In this document: positions 15,744 to 23,357 of the stretch, one piece after another | Numbering within the stretch: position 1 is the stretch's first letter | Layout: each line of letters starts with the position of its first letter | Assembly: GCA_014801535.1 (NCBI GenBank) | Contig: JAAVEA010000024.1 | Location: 29,834 to 93,833, forward strand | From: Bacteroides sp. | GTDB lineage: Bacteria; Bacteroidota; Bacteroidia; Bacteroidales; Muribaculaceae | Length of the DNA stretch: 64,000 nt | Direction of reading: 5' to 3' | Translations under genes and position numbers: made by a program | Notes under the pieces: model-generated | What the model saw: only the letters and a program-made list of their open reading frames with translations | Database searches by the model: none | What the model was told of the DNA's origin: nothing

Positions 15744-18713
15744 TTGAGAGCGAAAATATTCATTTTTACACCTATCCTTCTTTTGCTTCTCATCCTTGCC
15801 GGATGTGGAACCAAGAAGAACACTGCCGGTTCGCGGAACTGGCAGGCCTTCACCACGCGCTATAACGTATTCTACAACGGCAAAGAGCATTACAATGAGC
15901 AGATAAAGGAGATGGAAAGTAAATATGAAGATGATTATTCACGCTTTCTTCTCACCCACCCCGCTGAAGCGCGCGCCGATCAGAAACAACCGCAACCCAC
16001 AGGCGATTTCAAGCGGACAATAGAGAAAATGCAGAAGGCCATTCAGCTTCATTCCATAAAAAAGAAGCCGGCTCGACGAAATTCCTCTCCCAAGGAGAAA
16101 GCATTCAGAGCAAGAGACGAATTCAATCCGTTTCTGCATAACGCATGGATGCTTATGGGGGAAGGACAATATCTCGACGGTGATTTCATGGGGGCGGCCG
16201 CTACCTTCTTCTACATCTCGAAGCATTTCACATGGCTCCCCGATGTTGTGACGGAGGCCCGCATACGAAATGCGCTTGCATATCTGGCCCTCGACTGGAA
16301 CTATGAGGCCGAGAATGCGCTCCACCTTGTGAAACCCAAAGATCTTACAACACAGAAGCTGAAGAATCTCTATAACCGTGCGATGGCCGATTATTACATC
16401 CGCACGGAGAAATATTCTCAGGCAATTCCATATCTCGCCCAAGCCGCTAAAAAAGCGTCCGGCACTCAGAAAAACCGTCTCTACTTCCTCTTAGGTCAGG
16501 TTTATGCCCATGAGGGGGAACGACAGAAAGCATATCTCGCATTCAAGAAAGCCGGAGCCGGCAACTCGGTGCCATATCGTGCCAAGTTCAACGCGCGTAT
16601 AAAGCAGAGCGAGGTATATGCCGGTTCAAACGTGAAGAAAGAAGTAGGCTCGCTGCTCGCCATGACCCGATATGCACGCAACAAAGAATTTCTCGACCAG
16701 ATATATTATGCCGTCGGAAATCTTTGGATGTCTCGCAAAGATTCGGTGCAGGCTAAGAAATATTATTCCCTTGCCGTTGAGAAATCCACACGCAACGGTA
16801 TTGACAAGGCACTTGCCCAGCTCGCCCTCGGAAACATATATTTCGATGAAGGGGAGTATGTGAAGGCTCAGCCCTGTTATGCCGAAGCTGTGCCGCAGCT
16901 GCCGGAAAATTATCCCGACTACAAAACTCTCAAACGCAGATCCGACGTGCTTGACGAATTAGCCGTATATGCCGGAAATGTCGAACTGCAGGATTCATTG
17001 CTGACTCTGTCGAAAATGACTCCGGAAGAGAGGGAGAAGGTGTGTCAGAAAATTGTCGACGACCTTATCGCCAAAGAGAAGAAGGAGGCGGATGAAGCCA
17101 AGAAAGAGGCTTATCTTGCCGAACAGCAGGGAAACAGCAATATCAAAGACAACAACCCTGCCCCGGCAATGGGTATGAATACCGACAAATCATGGTATTT
17201 TTACAATACAATGACTAAAAACGCCGGGAAAACCGAATTCCAGCGCAAATGGGGAGCAAGAAAACTGGAAGATGACTGGCGACGGCGAAATAAAAGCTCT
17301 TTCTCTTTCGATGAAGAGGAAACCGCCGATAATTCCGATAGCTCTGATAATTCCGATAGCTCCGATAACCCCGGTAACCCCGATAAAGAAGAAAAAGAGA
17401 AAAAAGATGATGAGAACGACCCTCACAATGTGGCTTATTATCTGAAACAGATTCCAACCACAGAGGAGGAGATTCAGACTGCCAATGATATTATACAGGA
17501 AGGACTTTATAATGAAGGTGTGATTCTTAAAGACAAGCTTGAGGATTTCTCTGCCGCAAGGAAGGAATTCATGCGTCTTGAAACACGCTATCCCGACAAC
17601 ATATACCGCCTTGATGTCTACTATAACATGTATCTTATGGCGGTAAGACAGAACCTTCCGGCCGAAGCCGAGAAATGGAGGGAAATGATTATTGCCGATT
17701 TCCCCGACTCCCCATATGGAAAGGCGATGCTCGATCCTAACTATTTCGACAATCTGCGCCGCATGAACTCTATTCAGGAGGAGGAATATCGCAAAGCATA
17801 CAATGCCTATCTCAACAATAACAATGAGACCGTACATCGTATCACTTCCGAAATGGAACGAGATTATCCACTGTCGGTAATCCTGCCTAAATTCGTGTTT
17901 ATCGATGCCCTGTCATATCTCACAGAAAAAGATAACGACCGGTTTAAGGACCGACTCACAGAGCTGCTGCAAAAATGGCCCGATACTGATATGACGGATA
18001 TGGCCGGTGGCATTCTCTCCGGACTGAAAGCGGGACGTGTACCCAACTCCGGAGATTCAAATTCAAGAGGTATGATCTGGTCAATGCGCCTTTCCAATGA
18101 CTCCGTGCCCAAGGGAGCGGACGGTCAGCCGGCTAATTTTGAAAGAGACCCCGACAAACCTCAATATCTTGTACTCGTCTTTCCGCGAGATTCGGTCAAT
18201 GCAAACCAGCTTCTATATGATGTGGCAAGATTTAATTTCTCTTCGTTCGTGGTCAGAGACTTTGACCTTGAGCCGATGAGTTTCGGCAATGTCGGTCTGC
18301 TTATCGTAAAAGGGTTCGACAATCTAAAACAGCTCGAACATTATCGCTCGGTTATGGAGAAATCACCCTTCCGTATTCCGGAAGGTGTGCGGCCCGTAAT
18401 GATCAGCAAAGCCAATTTTGAACTTCTTTTGCGCGAAGGACGTTCTTTTGAAGAATACTTCCGCTTCGAGGAAGACGACAAATATGACGCCGTAGAAGAA
18501 GCTGTATTGGAAGATGCCGTAGAAGAGGAAAAGGGAAATATAGAGGAAGAGAAAAAAGCTGAGGAAGAAGAGAGCACTCAGGAAGAGGAGGAAGCTGTGG
18601 AAGAGGAGAAAGCTGTGGAAGAGAAAAAGGAGACTGATAATTCCGATAACTCCGATAGCTCCGATAATTCCGATAACTCCGATAGCTCCGATAGCTCCGA
18701 TAGCTCCGATTAG
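15744..18713 (+). CDS. porW: T9SS-associated TPR lipoprotein, PorW/SprE family
   Basis: The reading frame opens at a TTG (15744) directly after an in-frame TGA at 15741. No ATG precedes the lipobox LILAGC (Cys at about residue 21), so TTG is the likely start. The 989-residue protein begins after the Cys with NWQAFTTRYNVFYNGKEHYNEQIKEM, the characteristic PorW/SprE N-terminus. Many TPR-like helices follow, then a C-terminal domain (QYLVLVFPRDSVNANQLLYD to SFEEYFRFEED). PorW/SprE is an outer-membrane lipoprotein needed for type IX secretion. Two Asp/Ser/Asn 9-bp repeat blocks are translated in frame (17325-17387 and 18633-18713), and the second ends the protein. porX follows 14 nt later. Confidence 0.85.
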   Translation: MRAKIFIFTPILLLLLILAGCGTKKNTAGSRNWQAFTTRYNVFYNGKEHYNEQIKEMESKYEDDYSRFLLTHPAEARADQKQPQPTGDFKRTIEKMQKAIQLHSIKKKPARRNSSPKEKAFRARDEFNPFLHNAWMLMGEGQYLDGDFMGAAATFFYISKHFTWLPDVVTEARIRNALAYLALDWNYEAENALHLVKPKDLTTQKLKNLYNRAMADYYIRTEKYSQAIPYLAQAAKKASGTQKNRLYFLLGQVYAHEGERQKAYLAFKKAGAGNSVPYRAKFNARIKQSEVYAGSNVKKEVGSLLAMTRYARNKEFLDQIYYAVGNLWMSRKDSVQAKKYYSLAVEKSTRNGIDKALAQLALGNIYFDEGEYVKAQPCYAEAVPQLPENYPDYKTLKRRSDVLDELAVYAGNVELQDSLLTLSKMTPEEREKVCQKIVDDLIAKEKKEADEAKKEAYLAEQQGNSNIKDNNPAPAMGMNTDKSWYFYNTMTKNAGKTEFQRKWGARKLEDDWRRRNKSSFSFDEEETADNSDSSDNSDSSDNPGNPDKEEKEKKDDENDPHNVAYYLKQIPTTEEEIQTANDIIQEGLYNEGVILKDKLEDFSAARKEFMRLETRYPDNIYRLDVYYNMYLMAVRQNLPAEAEKWREMIIADFPDSPYGKAMLDPNYFDNLRRMNSIQEEEYRKAYNAYLNNNNETVHRITSEMERDYPLSVILPKFVFIDALSYLTEKDNDRFKDRLTELLQKWPDTDMTDMAGGILSGLKAGRVPNSGDSNSRGMIWSMRLSNDSVPKGADGQPANFERDPDKPQYLVLVFPRDSVNANQLLYDVARFNFSSFVVRDFDLEPMSFGNVGLLIVKGFDNLKQLEHYRSVMEKSPFRIPEGVRPVMISKANFELLLREGRSFEEYFRFEEDDKYDAVEEAVLEDAVEEEKGNIEEEKKAEEEESTQEEEEAVEEEKAVEEKKETDNSDNSDSSDNSDNSDSSDSSDSSD
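17325..17387 (+). repeat. In-frame 9-bp tandem repeat inside porW
   Basis: Seven 9-bp units (TCCGATAGC, TCCGATAAC, GCCGATAAT and similar) encode a D-N-S-D-S-S-D-type linker just before a Lys/Glu-rich stretch. The same 9-mer occurs at the porW 3' end and in the non-coding leader of gpsA. Confidence 0.9.
18633..18713 (+). repeat. In-frame 9-bp tandem repeat forming the porW C-terminus
   Basis: About nine units of TCCGATAAC, TCCGATAAT or TCCGATAGC. The last unit is converted to a stop (TCCGATTAG). It follows a Glu/Lys-rich low-complexity tail, so the real folded part of PorW ends near 18470. Confidence 0.9.
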
Positions 18714-18727
18714 ATTAAATTAAAAAT

Positions 18728-20263
18728 ATGGATAGAATTCTTTGGGCTGATGATGAGATAGATCTCCTCAAGCCGCACATATTGTTTCTGAAAGCCAAAG
18801 GGTATGACGTGACCACTGTTTCCAATGGTCGTGACGCTCTCGACGCACTCGAAACCGACAGTTTCTCGCTCATCCTTCTCGACGAGAACATGCCTGGAAT
18901 TTCAGGTCTGGAAACATTAGCTGAGATCAATGCCTCCCACCCTGAGATTCCCGTGATAATGATCACCAAATCAGAAGAGGAGAATATTATGGATCAGGCT
19001 ATCGGAAACCAGATCGCCGACTATCTCATAAAGCCGGTTAATCCCAATCAGATTCTTCTGTCCATAAAAAAGAATCTGCATAGTCGTGAGATTGTAGCCG
19101 AGCAGGCCACATCCGATTATCAGCAGGATTTTCAGAAACTTGCTTCGCAGATTAACATGGCCTCAACTCTCGACGACTGGATGGATGTATACCGTCAGCT
19201 CGTGAGATGGGAACTCAAACTTGCCGACACCGACACTTCGATGGGCGAGCTTCTGCTTATGCAGAAACGCGATGCAAATTCAAATTTCTGCAAATTCGTT
19301 AAAAGGAATTATGAAGACTGGCTTTCCGGAGAGGATCGTCCCCTGATGAGTCCGGATCTATTCAAGAAACGTGTCTTCCCTCTTCTCGACGAAGGAGAGA
19401 AAGTCTGCTTCTTCCTTGTTGATAATTTCCGGCTTGACCAATGGAAAGTGGTGCAGCCGCTGCTGGCGGAATTTTTCAATATCTCCGAAGAACTTTACAC
19501 CACAATTCTACCAACCTCCACACAATATGCACGCAATGCCATATTCGCCGGATTGATGCCTTTCGACATCAAGAAGATGTTCCCGGCCCTATGGGTTGAG
19601 GAGGATGAAGATGAAGGACTCAATATACATGAATCGGAACTGATAAAGACACAGCTCGACCGCTTCCGCAGGAAAGAGAAATTTTCATACACCAAACTAA
19701 ACGATTCCTCGGCGGGTGAAAAATTCATACGCTCTCTGGGTGCTTCGAAAGATATCGACCTGAATGTGGTGGTGCTCAACTTCATCGACATGCTCTCTCA
19801 TGCGCGAACCGAATCAAAAATGATACGGGAGCTTGCCAACAATGATGCTGCCTATCGCTCGCTCACAGAGTCATGGTTCCGTCACTCTTCTGCGGTCGAC
19901 ATTTTCCGCCGCCTCGCCGAATTGGGTTATAAGGTGATACTAACCACAGACCATGGCACCATCAGGGTTGACAATCCTATAAAAGTAGTTGGCGACCGCA
20001 ACACCAACACCAATCTACGCTATAAAGTGGGTAAAAGCCTTTCATATAATCCCAAGCAGGTTTATGAGATGCACGATCCAAAAAAATTCGGCCTTCCGGC
20101 TCCGAATCTTTCAAGCACCTTCATTTTCGCCTGCAACGAAGACTTCTTCTCCTATCCCAATAATTATAATTATTACGTGCAATACTATAACGGCACATTC
20201 CAGCATGGGGGAATATCACTCCAGGAGATGCTGGTGCCATTGGTTACTCTCTCGCCAAAATAA
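18728..20263 (+). CDS. porX: T9SS response regulator PorX (receiver plus PglZ-type domain)
   Basis: The 511-residue protein has a receiver domain (residues 1-120) with the acidic pair Asp8/Asp9, phospho-acceptor Asp52 in LILLDENMPG, Thr80 and Lys102. A long C-terminal PglZ/alkaline-phosphatase-like domain follows, including FFLVDNFRLDQWK, TTDHGTIRV and a C-terminal HGGISLQEMLVP. This fusion is diagnostic of PorX. In Porphyromonas gingivalis PorX acts with PorY and SigP to control T9SS genes. It lies 14 nt after porW and its stop codon sits inside the terminator hairpin. Confidence 0.92.
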   Translation: MDRILWADDEIDLLKPHILFLKAKGYDVTTVSNGRDALDALETDSFSLILLDENMPGISGLETLAEINASHPEIPVIMITKSEEENIMDQAIGNQIADYLIKPVNPNQILLSIKKNLHSREIVAEQATSDYQQDFQKLASQINMASTLDDWMDVYRQLVRWELKLADTDTSMGELLLMQKRDANSNFCKFVKRNYEDWLSGEDRPLMSPDLFKKRVFPLLDEGEKVCFFLVDNFRLDQWKVVQPLLAEFFNISEELYTTILPTSTQYARNAIFAGLMPFDIKKMFPALWVEEDEDEGLNIHESELIKTQLDRFRRKEKFSYTKLNDSSAGEKFIRSLGASKDIDLNVVVLNFIDMLSHARTESKMIRELANNDAAYRSLTESWFRHSSAVDIFRRLAELGYKVILTTDHGTIRVDNPIKVVGDRNTNTNLRYKVGKSLSYNPKQVYEMHDPKKFGLPAPNLSSTFIFACNEDFFSYPNNYNYYVQYYNGTFQHGGISLQEMLVPLVTLSPK

Positions 20264-20294
20264 AAATGCAACCCAAGGGTTGCATTTTTATTTT
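20257..20294. terminator. Terminator overlapping the porX stop codon
   Basis: An 18-bp perfect stem (20257-20274 with 20277-20294) flanked by A and T runs lies between convergent genes. It can stop transcription from either side. Confidence 0.85.
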
Positions 20295-20300
20295 GGATTA

Positions 20301-20370
20301 TCAAGATTTATCATGCTTTATCATGATGTTTCATGTTTCATCATGATCCATCATGTCTGCTCATGATTAC
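20301..20370. repeat. Decamer array between porX and the TonB-domain gene
   Basis: Seven decamers in register (TCAAGATTTA, TCATGCTTTA, TCATGATGTT, TCATGTTTCA, TCATGATCCA, TCATGTCTGC, TCATGATTAC). The last overlaps the stop codon of the minus-strand gene at 20367. Confidence 0.85.
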
Positions 20371-20705
20371 AAAGTAAACGGTATCTCTACCTCCGCCTGG
20401 GATTCACCGCCATCAGAAGGAGTCCACTTGGGCATACCCTTCACCAGACGGATCGCCTCGGCCTCGAGATCCGGATCAACCATACGCTTGATCTTGATAT
20501 TACCTATGGAGCCATCGGCCTTGACAGTAAAGGTCACCGACACAACTCCCTCTATGCCGTTATCCTTTGCAGAAGCAGGATATTGAAGATTATCAGCAAT
20601 ATATGTCTGAAGTGCACTGTCGCCTCCGGGGAAAGAAGGAGTGGACTGTGCATTCACACCTAAAAAGGAAAATACAACCATCAGTAGTGCTATAATCTTT
20701 TTCAT
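20367..20705 (-). CDS. Small TonB C-terminal domain protein
   Basis: The 112-residue protein consists of a signal peptide (MKKIIALLMVVFSFLGVNAQ) followed directly by a TonB C-terminal fold: PSFPGGDSALQTYIADNLQYPASAKDNGIEGVVSVTFTV, with the typical GxxxVxFxV and VxIPFTL end. It has no membrane anchor or proline-rich spacer, so it is not a full TonB. It may be a periplasmic accessory in energy transduction, or unrelated to transport. A -7 element (20778-20785) gives a leader of about 65 nt. Confidence 0.8.
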   Translation of the reverse strand: MKKIIALLMVVFSFLGVNAQSTPSFPGGDSALQTYIADNLQYPASAKDNGIEGVVSVTFTVKADGSIGNIKIKRMVDPDLEAEAIRLVKGMPKWTPSDGGESQAEVEIPFTL

Positions 20706-20777
20706 AACTTTCTTAGTTTTATTAATAGTAGATGTTTATAGTTCCATATCAGCAATGCCACCGATATGTTTCTTTGA

Positions 20778-20785
20778 CAAAATTA
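20778..20785 (-). promoter_or_regulatory. Putative -7 element for the TonB-domain gene
   Basis: TAATTTTG on the minus strand, with no clear -33 box. Confidence 0.35.
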
Positions 20786-20802
20786 ATTTAAAAAAGATTA
20801 AT

Positions 20803-21828
20803 ATGAAAAAACTTCTCCTCATATTTTCGTTTTCTATCTTCGCTCTCGCATCAGTGGGGGCCCTGACACTGCGCCAACGTGTTGCGGCTCTTGAAAAAGA
20901 GGCAGCAAGAGGAGATGCAGAAGCCATGTACCATCTCTCCACCCTTTATGAGCACGGTTTCGATTCTATTCCGGCTGATTCAATGCGATCGTTATCTTTG
21001 CTCAAGGGAGCTGCAATGGCGGGAAATCCGGCGGCTCAGAACTATCTCGGTTTCAAACTTTATCCTGAAAAGAAAGATTCGGCTCTTTACTGGCTCTCCA
21101 AAGCGGCCGATGCAGGGGAAATGAAAGCGGTAAGCAATCTTGCCTATATTCTTCTTGAACCCGATTCCGCCCTTGACAGTGCAGCGCGTCATGATCGCGA
21201 TTCGCAGGCGGCCGAATTGCTTTCAAAGGCAGCCGAGGCCGGTGTTCCGACAGCAATCGCCTCCCTCGGCGATCTGTATAGGGAAGGACGCGGAGTAGAG
21301 ACTGACACCCTGCAGGCGGAACTGCTCTATCTTGAAGCCGTCAGCGCCGGTCTTCGCGATGCCGAGATGAAACTTCTTTCCATGAGCCACTCCAGATATG
21401 CCTCGCTCGCCCCTGAAAAAGCGTTGGAAGAAGGTTTACGGGCTGCGCATTCGGGGGCACACACCATAGCCTTCAATCTATATAAGAAAGCTGCGGAGGC
21501 CGATATCCCTCGTGCTCATACCCTCCTTGCCGATGCCTATTCCTCGGCCAAAGGCACCGACTATAACCATGATCTCGCCCTCCGGCACTATGCTGTCGCT
21601 GCTTTAGGAGGAGATCCGTCGGCACAATTCATTCTTGCCGAACTGTTAGATATTTTTCCCGATGCACTCTCTTCTGTGGCTTCAAATGATGAGATACCTG
21701 ATAAAATCCGATGTCAGCTTGTCACCAACAGCGACTTTTCCAATCCTCAATATTGGTATTCCCTCGCCGCTCAAAACGGAATCACCTCCGCCCGCGATGC
21801 TTTCCGCCGTCTGTTCGGAAACGAATAA
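20803..21828 (+). CDS. Sel1-repeat periplasmic protein
   Basis: From the ATG at 20803 the protein is 341 residues with a signal peptide (MKKLLLIFSFSIFALASVGA). Sel1-type helical repeats follow: GDAEAMYHLSTLYEHG, GNPAAQNYLGF, GEMKAVSNLAYIL, GVPTAIASLGDLYREGRG, ADIPRAHTLLADAYSSAKG and GDPSAQFILAEL. An in-frame start at 20641 lies inside the oppositely oriented TonB-domain gene and is rejected. Sel1 repeats mediate protein interactions; the partner is unknown. It is divergent from the TonB-domain gene. Confidence 0.8.
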   Translation: MKKLLLIFSFSIFALASVGALTLRQRVAALEKEAARGDAEAMYHLSTLYEHGFDSIPADSMRSLSLLKGAAMAGNPAAQNYLGFKLYPEKKDSALYWLSKAADAGEMKAVSNLAYILLEPDSALDSAARHDRDSQAAELLSKAAEAGVPTAIASLGDLYREGRGVETDTLQAELLYLEAVSAGLRDAEMKLLSMSHSRYASLAPEKALEEGLRAAHSGAHTIAFNLYKKAAEADIPRAHTLLADAYSSAKGTDYNHDLALRHYAVAALGGDPSAQFILAELLDIFPDALSSVASNDEIPDKIRCQLVTNSDFSNPQYWYSLAAQNGITSARDAFRRLFGNE

Positions 21829-21859
21829 TTGGCGAAATCAAATATATTATCTAAATTTG
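21828..21859 (+). promoter_or_regulatory. Promoter for the toxin-antitoxin-like pair
   Basis: ATTG (21828-21831), a 20-nt spacer, then TAAATTTG (21852-21859). It starts right at the stop codon of the Sel1 gene. The resulting leader of about 195 nt would contain the GTAG hairpin at 21902-21926. Confidence 0.55.
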
Positions 21860-21901
21860 CGTAAATGTCATTCAGAAAATAATTAATGCTTTCGGTTTGA
21901 T

Positions 21902-22013
21902 GTAGGGACACACCCAAGGTGCGTCCGCCCATTCCCAAATACATTAACTATTTTATCTGTACTACTTATCATATGTAAGTATAAAGATATAAGGATAAGG
22001 AGGCAGGACGCAC
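21902..22013 (+). repeat. REP-like GTAG hairpin with an inverted partner
   Basis: GTAG (21902-21905) is followed directly by a 9-bp stem with one mismatch (21906-21914 with 21918-21926) and loop CAA. An inverted copy of GTGCGTCC (as GGACGCAC, 22006-22013) lies 80 nt away. This head-plus-inverted-tail layout resembles a bipartite REP element. It precedes the toxin-antitoxin-like pair. Confidence 0.6.
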
Positions 22014-22061
22014 TCCCATAAAATAAGATGTAGATTTATATGATCTGAGAAGAGGATTTAC

Positions 22062-22517
22062 ATGAGAAGAAGATTTGAGACATATAAAAACATTCCAATT
22101 GGTTTAATTATAAAAAAAGACCTGCGCGAAAAAAATATGAGTCAAAAGACTTTGGCCCATATCATCGGCATGTCTTACAGATCGCTCAACAGTGCCATTA
22201 ACGGTCATCGTTTATTCAAGGAGGAAGAAGCTGATAAAATAGATACTTTTTTTAACTACGAGAAATGTTTTGTCATCAATATTCAAAGATTCAAACATAG
22301 AGAAATTACTCTTTTAGAGAACAATAACATCTCTCCCTGCCATATTTCCGTTCCTTATATCCGTCCTTGCGTTTTCTGGGATATTGATTCAACCACTCTC
22401 GACTGGATTAAACACCGCAGATTTATAATGGAACGAGTATCTGTTTATGGCAATCAAGAGGAACGAAAGGCTATCACAGATTACTATCGCAAAATTAAAA
22501 AAGTAAATATGATATGA
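22062..22517 (+). CDS. HTH antitoxin-like protein with DUF6922-like C-terminus
   Basis: The 151-residue protein has an HTH at about residues 20-65 (KDLREKNMSQKTLAHIIGMSYRS as the recognition region, split here between helices two and three). The C-terminal segment (FWDIDSTTLDWIKHRRFIMERV) resembles DUF6922, often found in antitoxins beside AbiEii-type genes. It overlaps the downstream gene by ATGA (22514-22517), so the pair is translationally coupled. It is AT-rich compared with its neighbours, suggesting acquisition. It probably represses its own promoter and neutralises the partner; both are inferences from gene pairing. Confidence 0.7.
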   Translation: MRRRFETYKNIPIGLIIKKDLREKNMSQKTLAHIIGMSYRSLNSAINGHRLFKEEEADKIDTFFNYEKCFVINIQRFKHREITLLENNNISPCHISVPYIRPCVFWDIDSTTLDWIKHRRFIMERVSVYGNQEERKAITDYYRKIKKVNMI

Positions 22518-23176
22518 AAGGATATGTTAAGGGGGTCTCTCCCATTTTATCAGAAATCTTGAAAGAAATAGTCAAGGATCCCCTGTTTGCTCCTTTCAGG
22601 TTAGTTGGCGGTACAAATTTAGCATTGCGTTATAACCATCGGGTATCTACAGATATTGATCTCTTCACCGATCATAATTATGGTACCCTGAACTTTAAAT
22701 TATATGAAGAGTGGTTCAAACATCATTATCCATATTTTGAACCTACAGATACCTCTTCGAAAGTAGGGATGGGTAAAACCTATTATGTTGGAGAGAATAA
22801 GGAAAACGCCATTAAGATAGATCTCATCTACGAGAACGAGCCTTTCATTTTTTCACCGGAAGAGAAAGATGAGGTGCGTATGGCTACTGTTGCAGAAATC
22901 GCGGTGATGAAATTAGATGCCATCTTTTATGGAGGACGCAAAAAAGATTTCTGGGATCTACATTACATGCTTATAGATATGGATATGAACCTTTCAGATC
23001 TTATATCATTACATCAGCAACGTTTCCCATATCAGCATGACCGCGAAAAGATGATAAGTCAACTGCAAGATTTTACAAAAGTTGACAACGATCCGGATCC
23101 TATATGCAATTTAGGAAAGTCCTGGGATATGATCAAACTTGATATCTTAGATTGCACTGCCAATCTTAATAATTAG
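22514..23176 (+). CDS. AbiEii/AbiGii-type nucleotidyltransferase toxin
   Basis: The 220-residue protein has the nucleotidyltransferase core of AbiEii-like toxins: VGGTNLALRYNHRVSTDIDLF, with Gly-Gly at 32-33 and metal-binding Asp47/Asp49. The later KKDFWDLHYML block (about 143-153) is also intact. AbiEii-type proteins are toxins of type IV toxin-antitoxin or phage abortive-infection systems and transfer nucleotides, in some members to tRNA; the target here is unknown. All key residues are present, so it is probably active. A terminator hairpin follows at 23235-23271. Confidence 0.8.
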   Translation: MKGYVKGVSPILSEILKEIVKDPLFAPFRLVGGTNLALRYNHRVSTDIDLFTDHNYGTLNFKLYEEWFKHHYPYFEPTDTSSKVGMGKTYYVGENKENAIKIDLIYENEPFIFSPEEKDEVRMATVAEIAVMKLDAIFYGGRKKDFWDLHYMLIDMDMNLSDLISLHQQRFPYQHDREKMISQLQDFTKVDNDPDPICNLGKSWDMIKLDILDCTANLNN

Positions 23177-23234
23177 ACGGGGTATCAAAATGCAAAAATT
23201 TGGCACACCCTCCCCTTCCCATAATTAAAGATTA

Positions 23235-23271
23235 AAGAGCCACTCCGGGTATATCATCCGCAGTGGCTCTT
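23235..23271. terminator. Bidirectional terminator after the toxin gene
   Basis: A perfect 10-bp stem, AAGAGCCACT (23235-23244) with AGTGGCTCTT (23262-23271), between convergent genes. Confidence 0.75.
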
Positions 23272-23357
23272 ATCCCAATTCTTTAGTCTTGCTAAACTGT
23301 TAGTCTATTATATGAAGTTATTTAAACTTCTATCGTTACAATACGATGTTATATACT

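Noticed and set aside
17190..17837. Minus-strand frame of 215 codons inside porW
   Set aside because: It is antisense to a gene with strong family match, and part is the antisense of the 9-bp repeat.
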